Shown: piece after piece, positions 5,554-10,021 of the stretch
Layout of the letters: each line of letters starts with the position of its first letter
How positions within the stretch are numbered: position 1 is the first letter of the stretch
DNA from: an uncultured Oscillibacter sp.
GTDB taxonomy: Bacteria > Bacillota > Clostridia > Oscillospirales > Oscillospiraceae
Reading direction: 5' to 3'
DNA length: 10,021 bases
Assembly (NCBI GenBank): GCA_904393855.1
Contig: CAJFNE010000055.1
Span: 1 to 10,021 of the forward strand
Notes under the pieces: generated by a model
Told to the model about the DNA's origin: nothing
Seen by the model: only the letters and a program-made list of their open reading frames with translations
The model's database searches: none
Program-made: the position numbers and the translations under genes

Positions 5554-7128
5554 TTACAAATCAATAATCTCATCCTCATCCATGACAGCGGGCTGCACTT
5601 CCTCAGCCACGGCCGCGCGCTTGAGCTTCCACTTATAGATCAGGCCCAGCATCTGGATGGTCAGCAGCGGCGTCATGGCCACCATGGCGACAACGCCGAA
5701 AGCGTCCGTGATCACGTTGCCCCCCAGGGCCTCGCAGGCCCCCATGGCAAAGGGCAGCATGAACGTGGTGGCCATGGGGCCGGACGCCACGCCGCCGGAG
5801 TCGAACGCGATGGCGGTGAAGATCTTCGGTGTGAAGAAAGACATGATGATCGCCGCCAGATAGCCGGGAACCAGCAGGTATAGGATGGATATCCCCGTCA
5901 GAATCCGCAGCATGGCGAGTCCGATGGAAACGGCCACGCCCACGGACAAGCTGGTGCTCAGCGCCTTGCCTGCGATGGCGCCCGAGGTGATCTCCTCCAC
6001 CTGCTTGTTCAGCACGTGGACCGCCGGCTCCGCCTGCACCATGAACCAGCCCATCAGCATGCCGATGGGAACCAGAATCCAGCTGTAAGAGAGGCTGGCG
6101 ATCTCCTGGCCCAGGTAGCTGCCCGCCGGCAGGAAGCCCACGTTCACTCCCGTGAGGAAGAGGACGAGTCCTAAGTAAGTATAAAGGATACCTACCACAA
6201 TTTTCAATACTTTTTTTCGCGTTAAGCGCAAAGAAATGATCTGGAAAATGGCGAAGAACGCCGCGATGGGCGCAAGGCACACCGCCATCTCCATGGCGTA
6301 CTCCGGCAGCTCCGCCACGAACATCCGCGCGATGGCGCGGCTGTCCGCCGCCTGGAGAAGTTCCGGCGCGGTGTAAGCGCCGGCGGAGGGGTAGAGCAGC
6401 GACAGGATCATGACCGCCATGATCGGGCCGACGGAGCACAGCGCCACCAGGCCGAAGCTGTCCTGGGAGGCGTTCTCATCGCTTCGGATGGAGGCGACGC
6501 CCACGCCCAGCGCCATGATGAAAGGCACCGTCATGGGGCCGGTGGTCACGCCGCCGGAGTCGAAGGCGATGGCCAGGAAGTCCTCCGGGATCAGGGCCGC
6601 CAGTGCGAACACCACAATGTAAAAGCCCACCAGCAGCGCGTTCAGCGGCACCCGGAAAAGGATGCGCAGCAGCGCGATCACCAGAAACGCGCCCACGCCG
6701 ACGGCAACGGCCATCACCAGCACGGCATTGGGAATCCCGGGCACCTGATTGGCCAGCACCTGTAAATCCGGCTCGGATACCGTGATGATGACGCCCATCA
6801 GGAACCCGACAACCACCACAACTCCCAGCTTCCGGGACTTGGTCATGGCCGCGCCCACCCGCTCGCCGATGGGAGACATGGCGGTGTCGGCGCCCAGGGT
6901 GAATAGTCCCATGCCCAGAATCAGCAGCACCGCGCCCACCAGAAATGCCAGCAGCGTGTCCGTCGGCAGAGGGGAGATCGTGAAGCATAATACCAGGACG
7001 ATCAGCGTGATCGGCAGCACGGAGGCCAGCGCCTCCTGAATTTTTTCATATAGAACCGTTTTCGTCCTGCCAAAATGTTCCTTTGCCTGCTCTGCCTGTC
7101 TCTGCCAACTCTGTCGCATTTTCTGCAT
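5554..7128 (-). CDS. DUF1538 membrane protein with two homologous repeats, putative transporter
   Basis: This is a 524-residue, very hydrophobic protein with roughly a dozen membrane segments after a basic, helical N-terminus (1-30) and ending in an acidic tail (MDEDEIIDL). It is made of two similar halves. SEPDLQVLANQV (118-129) matches AEPAVHVLNKQV (366-377), and AIAFDSGGVTTGPM (186-199) matches AIAFDSGGVASGPM (439-452). Each half then has a DSFG/DAFG..VA....P stretch (223-235, 475-487). This is the DUF1538 family, whose function I do not know to be established. Internal two-fold repeats, conserved polar motifs inside membrane segments (DSGG, EP) and a PII-like neighbour all point to a transporter or channel; that is inference. 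The start at 7128 has AGAGGTGA six bases upstream; the frame is open to 7224, but that extension is arginine-rich and unlike the family. It is the first gene of a two-gene operon. Confidence 0.85.
   Translation of the reverse strand: MQKMRQSWQRQAEQAKEHFGRTKTVLYEKIQEALASVLPITLIVLVLCFTISPLPTDTLLAFLVGAVLLILGMGLFTLGADTAMSPIGERVGAAMTKSRKLGVVVVVGFLMGVIITVSEPDLQVLANQVPGIPNAVLVMAVAVGVGAFLVIALLRILFRVPLNALLVGFYIVVFALAALIPEDFLAIAFDSGGVTTGPMTVPFIMALGVGVASIRSDENASQDSFGLVALCSVGPIMAVMILSLLYPSAGAYTAPELLQAADSRAIARMFVAELPEYAMEMAVCLAPIAAFFAIFQIISLRLTRKKVLKIVVGILYTYLGLVLFLTGVNVGFLPAGSYLGQEIASLSYSWILVPIGMLMGWFMVQAEPAVHVLNKQVEEITSGAIAGKALSTSLSVGVAVSIGLAMLRILTGISILYLLVPGYLAAIIMSFFTPKIFTAIAFDSGGVASGPMATTFMLPFAMGACEALGGNVITDAFGVVAMVAMTPLLTIQMLGLIYKWKLKRAAVAEEVQPAVMDEDEIIDL
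6211..6217 (-). other. In-frame A7 slippery heptamer inside an AT-rich patch of the DUF1538 gene
   Basis: On the minus strand the codons CGA AAA AAA GTA contain A-AAA-AAA in the correct phase for a -1 slip, at residues 304-307 between the two DUF1538 repeats. The surrounding stretch (about 6170-6240) uses TTA, TTG, CGA, GTA, ATT and GGA codons that are scarce elsewhere in this gene. No stop closes the -1 frame until 5633, so a slip would replace the second half with an unrelated basic sequence. Function unproven. Confidence 0.25.
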
Positions 7129-7132
7129 GTCG

Positions 7133-7140
7133 TCACCTCT
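7133..7140 (-). promoter_or_regulatory. Ribosome binding site that fixes the DUF1538 start
   Basis: The minus strand reads AGAGGTGA at 7140-7133, with GAGGT ending six bases before the ATG at 7128. This supports that ATG over the upstream in-frame ATG at 7224, whose extension is a basic, low-complexity run. Confidence 0.7.
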
Positions 7141-7182
7141 TCTTTTCCCTGCCGCCCTGCGAACTTTCTGCGGGAGACCAAC

Positions 7183-7213
7183 AAAAATGCGTCGGGCCGC
7201 AAGCGCCCGCCGC
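7183..7213 (-). terminator. Candidate attenuator hairpin in the leader of the DUF1538/PII operon
   Basis: On the minus strand GCGGCGGGC (7213-7205) and GCCCGACGC (7197-7189) pair over nine positions with one mismatch, around a 7-base loop. The second arm is followed by ATTTTTGTT (7188-7180). Stem plus T run has the form of an intrinsic terminator, yet it stands 55 bases before the ATG and downstream of the likely promoter. No known riboswitch class is recognised upstream of it. Confidence 0.42.
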
Positions 7214-7256
7214 ACACGATTCACACGCTCTCTAAATTCACAGTGGCACTTTATTT

Positions 7257-7287
7257 ATATCTTATTAATTATAAGATATCATATGAT
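7257..7287 (-). promoter_or_regulatory. Nested palindromes and -10 box, likely promoter/operator of the DUF1538 operon
   Basis: Arms ATATCTTAT (7257-7265) and ATAAGATAT (7271-7279) form a perfect 9-bp inverted repeat around TAATT. A second perfect palindrome, ATCATATGAT (7278-7287), adjoins it. The minus strand reads TATAAT at 7273-7268, inside the first palindrome; the matching -35 position (7296-7291, AATCTA) is poor. A protein bound to the palindrome would block the -10 box, so repression or activator dependence is likely (inference). Confidence 0.45.
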
Positions 7288-7360
7288 TTATAGATTCTTC
7301 AAGGAACCCGTTTGGATTTTAACAATTTCTTTACAGATGTCCCTCTGCTCCTACCAGATC

Positions 7361-7394
7361 CAATCCCTGAAAGGCCTCACGTCTATGGGGATTG
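7361..7394. repeat. 7-bp inverted repeat with 20-base centre
   Basis: CAATCCC at 7361-7367 and GGGATTG at 7388-7394 are exact inverted copies, extendable by one T-G wobble pair. They sit in a small GC-richer patch between the two divergent promoters. It may be a spaced regulator site or an RNA hairpin; no T run follows on either strand. Confidence 0.3.
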
Positions 7395-7486
7395 ACCCGG
7401 CACTGTACATTTTACTAAAATTGTCGACTGCTTTTTACTTTCTCTTTAATTTCCTCATGAATTTCACATTTTTTTGATTCTTTTGC

Positions 7487-7515
7487 TTCTCATTTTTACT
7501 AATACCATATATAAT
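7487..7515 (+). promoter_or_regulatory. Candidate sigma-A promoter of the Na/Pi transporter gene
   Basis: A perfect -10 TATAAT at 7510-7515 has TTCTCA at 7487-7492 at 17-base spacing, four of six matches to the -35 consensus. The start would be near 7522, with a leader of about 47 bases. The leader holds a small hairpin (CCCG 7530-7533 / CGGG 7538-7541) and AAAGGAG seven bases before the ATG. Confidence 0.55.
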
Positions 7516-7568
7516 GAATCATGATCCGTCCCGTCTGCGGGCGGGCAACTTCATAAAGGAGTGGCGAC

Positions 7569-9320
7569 ATGGATATTTTCTCTGTCTTTACCCTCTGTGG
7601 CGGCCTGGCTTTCTTTCTCTACGGCATGACCGTCATGTCCAAGAGTCTGGAGAAGATGGCCGGCGGCAAGCTGGAGCAGCTGCTCAAACGCATGACCTCC
7701 AATCCTTTCAAGAGCCTACTGCTGGGCGCCGGCATCACCATCGCCATCCAGTCCTCCTCCGCCATGACGGTGATGCTGGTGGGCCTGGTGAACTCCGGCG
7801 TCATGGAGCTGGGGCAGACCATCGGGGTGATCATGGGGTCCAACATCGGCACCACCCTGACGGCGTGGATTCTGGCCATGACCGGCATTGAGAGCGAGAA
7901 CGTCTTCGTGAACCTGCTCAAGCCGGAGAACTTCTCCCCCCTGCTGGCGCTGGCGGGCGTAATCCTGATCATGGGCTCCAAGCAGCAGCGCCGGCGGGAC
8001 ATCGGCCGCATCCTGGTGGGCTTTGCCATCCTGATGTACGGCATGGAGCTCATGAGCGGCGCGGTCAGCCCCCTGGCCGACATGCCGGAGTTCTCCAGCC
8101 TGCTGACAGCTTTCAACAACCCGCTCCTGGGCGTGCTGGTGGGTGCGGTGTTCACCGGCATCATCCAGTCCTCCGCCGCCTCGGTGGGCATCCTGCAGGC
8201 CCTGGCCCTCACCGGCTCCATCACCTACGGCATGGCCATCCCCGTGATCATGGGGCAGAACATCGGCACCTGCGTCACGGCGCTCATCAGTTCCATCGGC
8301 GTCAACCGCAACGCCAAGCGCGTGGCGGTAATCCACATCTCCTTCAACATCATCGGCACCACGATCTGCCTGCTGATCTTCTACGGCGTGGGCATGTTCG
8401 TCCCCTTCTCCTTCCTGGACGACACCGTGGGGGCCCTGGGCATCGCTTTCTGCCACACTGTGTTCAACGTGTTCACCACGATCCTGCTCCTGCCGTTCTC
8501 CCGCCAGCTGGAAAAGCTGGCGAGAGCGGTGGTGCGGGGCGAGAGCAAGGCGGAGGACTTCGCCTTTCTGGACCCTCTGCTGCTGCATACCCCCAGCGTG
8601 GCCGTCAGTGAGTGCGTTTCCATGGCCAACCGCATGGGCGCCCTGGCCCGGGAGAACGTTCAGCTGGCCATCCGCCAGCTCTCCGACTATCAGAGCAGCC
8701 GGGAGGAGCAGATTGTCTCCAATGAGGACAAGCTGGACATCTACGAGGACCGGCTGGGCAGCTATCTGGTGGAGATCTCCCAGCACGGCGTGTCCATGGA
8801 TGACATCCACACGGTGTCCCGCCTGCTCCACGCCATCGGCGACTTTGAGCGCGTTGGCGACCACGCCCTGAACCTGCAGGAATCCGCCCAGGAGCTCCAC
8901 GACAAGGAGCTCTGCTTCTCCTCCGGCGCCTCCGCGGAGCTGACCGTGCTGCTGGATGCCCTGCAGGACATCCTGGACAAGGCCCTGGCCAGCTTCCAGA
9001 CCGACGACGCCGCCATGGCCGCGGAGGTGGAGCCTCTGGAGGAGACCATCGACCGCCTGACGGAGGAGCTGCGGGTGCGCCACATCCGCCGCCTGCAGAC
9101 CGGCGCGTGCACCATTCAACTGGGGTTCGTCTTTAATGATCTGCTCACCAACCTGGAGCGAATCAGCGACCACTGCTCCAACATCGCCGTCTCCGTCATC
9201 GAGGAGCAGGACGACCAGGTGGACCGCCACTCCTACATCCAGGACCTGAAAGACGAGGGCGGCTTCAACTCCCAGCTGCAGGACAATCTCCGCAAGTACC
9301 GCCTGCCTGCCCGGGAATGA
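7569..9320 (+). CDS. Na+/phosphate cotransporter family protein with C-terminal PhoU domain
   Basis: This 583-residue inner-membrane protein probably imports or exports phosphate coupled to Na+. The membrane part (about 1-310) contains the two inverted repeats of the Na/Pi-cotransporter II family. Each has a QSS motif: AIQSSSAMTV (59-68) followed by MGSNIGTT (89-96), and IIQSSAASVG (198-207) followed by MGQNIGTC (228-235). These re-entrant motifs bind substrate in the family. From about 345 on it is soluble and PhoU-like, with the paired signatures AIGDFERVGDHALNL (422-436) and NLERISDHCSNIA (528-540), which in PhoU bind metal clusters and sense phosphate status. The layout matches bacterial NptA/YjbB-type proteins, and the length is normal for the fusion. 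AAAGGAG lies seven bases before the ATG. It is transcribed alone, divergent from the DUF1538/PII operon, and ends at a strong terminator. Confidence 0.93.
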   Translation: MDIFSVFTLCGGLAFFLYGMTVMSKSLEKMAGGKLEQLLKRMTSNPFKSLLLGAGITIAIQSSSAMTVMLVGLVNSGVMELGQTIGVIMGSNIGTTLTAWILAMTGIESENVFVNLLKPENFSPLLALAGVILIMGSKQQRRRDIGRILVGFAILMYGMELMSGAVSPLADMPEFSSLLTAFNNPLLGVLVGAVFTGIIQSSAASVGILQALALTGSITYGMAIPVIMGQNIGTCVTALISSIGVNRNAKRVAVIHISFNIIGTTICLLIFYGVGMFVPFSFLDDTVGALGIAFCHTVFNVFTTILLLPFSRQLEKLARAVVRGESKAEDFAFLDPLLLHTPSVAVSECVSMANRMGALARENVQLAIRQLSDYQSSREEQIVSNEDKLDIYEDRLGSYLVEISQHGVSMDDIHTVSRLLHAIGDFERVGDHALNLQESAQELHDKELCFSSGASAELTVLLDALQDILDKALASFQTDDAAMAAEVEPLEETIDRLTEELRVRHIRRLQTGACTIQLGFVFNDLLTNLERISDHCSNIAVSVIEEQDDQVDRHSYIQDLKDEGGFNSQLQDNLRKYRLPARE

Positions 9321-9343
9321 GGGACAAGCCCCTCTAAACGCCT

Positions 9344-9380
9344 TTCTCCGCCTGCGCCGCGCGCAGGCGGAGAATTTTTT
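9344..9380 (+). terminator. Very strong intrinsic terminator of the Na/Pi transporter gene
   Basis: TTCTCCGCCTGCGC (9344-9357) pairs perfectly with 9361-9374 over 14 bp around a 3-base loop, followed by six T residues (9375-9380). It isolates the rubrerythrin gene from upstream transcription. Confidence 0.93.
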
Positions 9381-9384
9381 CACT

Positions 9385-9431
9385 TCCGCGGCCGCGGATC
9401 GTCTCCCAGTATAAAACGGCATCCTCTGGGA
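9385..9431 (+). promoter_or_regulatory. Possible promoter/operator region of the rubrerythrin gene
   Basis: A perfect 14-base palindrome TCCGCGGCCGCGGA (9385-9398) precedes a -10-like TATAAA at 9410-9415. That box is flanked by the inverted pair TCCCAG (9404-9409) and CTGGGA (9426-9431). No good -35 box exists at the right spacing, so an activator or an alternative sigma factor may be needed. No PerR-like box was seen. Confidence 0.3.
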
Positions 9432-9469
9432 AATCCTACCGCTACCAAGCAAAACAGGAGGAATCTGCC

Positions 9470-10021
9470 ATGTCTGTGGATTTTCAAAACAGTGAGACCC
9501 GGAAAAACCTGATGCGGGCCTTTGCCGGGGAGAGCCAGGCCCGGAACCGCTACACCTTCGCCGCCTCCCTCTGCAAAAACCAGAAGCTCCACGTGCTGGA
9601 GGCGGTGTTCCAGTTCACCGCCGGCCAGGAGAAGGAGCACGCGGAGATCTTCTACAACCACCTGAAGGAGTCCGCCGGAGACACCATTCAGATCGACGGC
9701 GGCTACCCGGTGGACCTCACCAACGACGTCGCGCAGCTGCTGCGGATGGCCCAGCACAACGAGTATGAGGAGTTCGATCCGGTATATAAATCCTTTGGAG
9801 AGACCGCCCGGGCGGAGGGCTTTCCCCAGATTGCCGCCTCCTTCCTCCAGATCGCCCCCATCGAGCAGAGCCACGGCAACCGCTTCGGCCGCCTGGCGGA
9901 GCTGCTGGAGAGCGGGAAGCTCTTCGTCTCCGACGTGAAGTGCGGCTGGATGTGCCTGAACTGCGGCCACATCCAGGAGAGCCTGGAGGCCCCGAAGGCC
10001 TGCCCCGTCTGCGACCACGAC
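9470..10021 (+). CDS. rbr: Rubrerythrin, missing only its extreme C-terminus at the window end
   Basis: 184 residues are visible and the frame is still open; family members are about 190-195 long. Rubrerythrin is a cytoplasmic non-haem di-iron peroxidase that reduces H2O2 with electrons from NAD(P)H via rubredoxin-type carriers, protecting anaerobes. The four-helix ferritin-like domain (1-150) keeps the di-iron ligands at family spacing: E21, E54 and H57 (GQEKEH), E98 and E101 (NEYEEF), E132 and H135 (EQSH). A C-terminal rubredoxin-like Fe(Cys)4 site has C162/C165 (CLNC) and C178/C181 (CPVC). An extra cysteine, C158, lies just before it. AGGAGG (9456-9461) lies eight bases before the ATG. It has its own transcription unit after a strong terminator; no partner rubredoxin or reductase is visible within the window. 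Confidence 0.96.
   Translation, partial: MSVDFQNSETRKNLMRAFAGESQARNRYTFAASLCKNQKLHVLEAVFQFTAGQEKEHAEIFYNHLKESAGDTIQIDGGYPVDLTNDVAQLLRMAQHNEYEEFDPVYKSFGETARAEGFPQIAASFLQIAPIEQSHGNRFGRLAELLESGKLFVSDVKCGWMCLNCGHIQESLEAPKACPVCDHD

Larger units (their letters stand above)
7129..7568. other. 440-base divergent intergenic control region, AT-rich core
   Basis: The region separates the minus-strand DUF1538 operon from the plus-strand Na/Pi transporter. Bases 7230-7515 are strikingly AT-rich against the GC-rich genes on both sides, while 7140-7230 (the minus-strand leader) is GC-rich. It holds a nested palindrome pair with a perfect TATAAT on the minus strand (7257-7287), an inverted repeat at 7361-7394, a small one at 7409-7421 (ATTTTA, C, TAAAAT), a plus-strand promoter candidate (7487-7515) and a leader hairpin (7183-7213). 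The open frames crossing it have no ribosome binding site or recognisable content, so I call no gene here. Confidence 0.7.

Noticed and set aside
5633..6439. Product of a -1 frameshift in the DUF1538 gene
   Set aside because: The alternative frame is long only because GC-rich DNA lacks stops; its H/R/G-rich translation looks non-biological, so the slip site is reported only as an oddity.
7127..7477. Plus-strand open frame of 116 codons in the divergent intergenic region
   Set aside because: It starts inside the DUF1538 ribosome binding site region, has no ribosome binding site of its own, and mixes a basic GC-rich part with a low-complexity hydrophobic part; no family resemblance.
7230..7515. 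AT-rich segment as a transferred element or mobile-element scar
   Set aside because: There are no terminal repeats, transposase remnants, target duplications or att-like repeats; it is fully accounted for by a divergent promoter region, which is commonly AT-rich in such genomes.
7716..9452. Long open frame on the minus strand opposite the Na/Pi transporter
   Set aside because: Same artefact: it is antisense to a clearly recognised gene and also runs through that gene's terminator; the product has no recognisable fold.

Overview
The window looks like the chromosome of an anaerobic, spore-forming, GC-rich clostridium, most likely of the Oscillospiraceae (Flavonifractor/Oscillibacter-like). The pointers are a YlbJ-type sporulation membrane protein, a monomeric-type [FeFe]-hydrogenase, a rubrerythrin, strongly GC-biased third codon positions, and short AT-rich promoter islands. 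The genus is inference from gene content and composition; no rRNA is present.

Layout: (1) 2-367, 3' end of a ylbJ-like sporulation gene. (2) 493-855, a small XRE-type regulator with a C-terminal membrane anchor, closed by a strong terminator (883-920). (3) 1142-4725, a two-gene hydrogenase operon. Its first gene is an unusual fusion of a NuoF-type [4Fe-4S] domain with a GltD/NfnB-like FAD/NAD(P)H oxidoreductase. Its second is a complete HydA with all accessory-cluster and H-cluster ligands; the two genes overlap by 7 bases. (4) 4746-4832, two back-to-back terminators between convergent operons. (5) 7128-4856 on the minus strand, an operon of a duplicated DUF1538 membrane protein and a tandem two-domain PII-like protein. 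(6) 7129-7568, a divergent, AT-rich control region with palindromes, two promoter candidates and, in the minus-strand leader, a terminator-like hairpin. (7) 7569-9320, a Na/Pi cotransporter fused to a PhoU domain, closed by a very strong terminator. (8) 9470 to the window end, a rubrerythrin lacking only its last residues.

How they work together: the hydrogenase pair probably exchanges electrons between H2 and NAD(P)H, perhaps with ferredoxin. Rubrerythrin protects such oxygen-sensitive Fe-S enzymes from peroxide. The DUF1538/PII pair looks like an uncharacterised transporter with its own nucleotide- or metabolite-sensing regulator. It sits head-to-head with a phosphate transporter that carries its own PhoU-type regulatory domain. 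No CRISPR array, tRNA, rRNA, insertion sequence or prophage gene was seen.

The best candidates for something little described are the doubled DUF1538/doubled PII operon with its possible attenuator, and the NuoF-GltD fusion that partners HydA.
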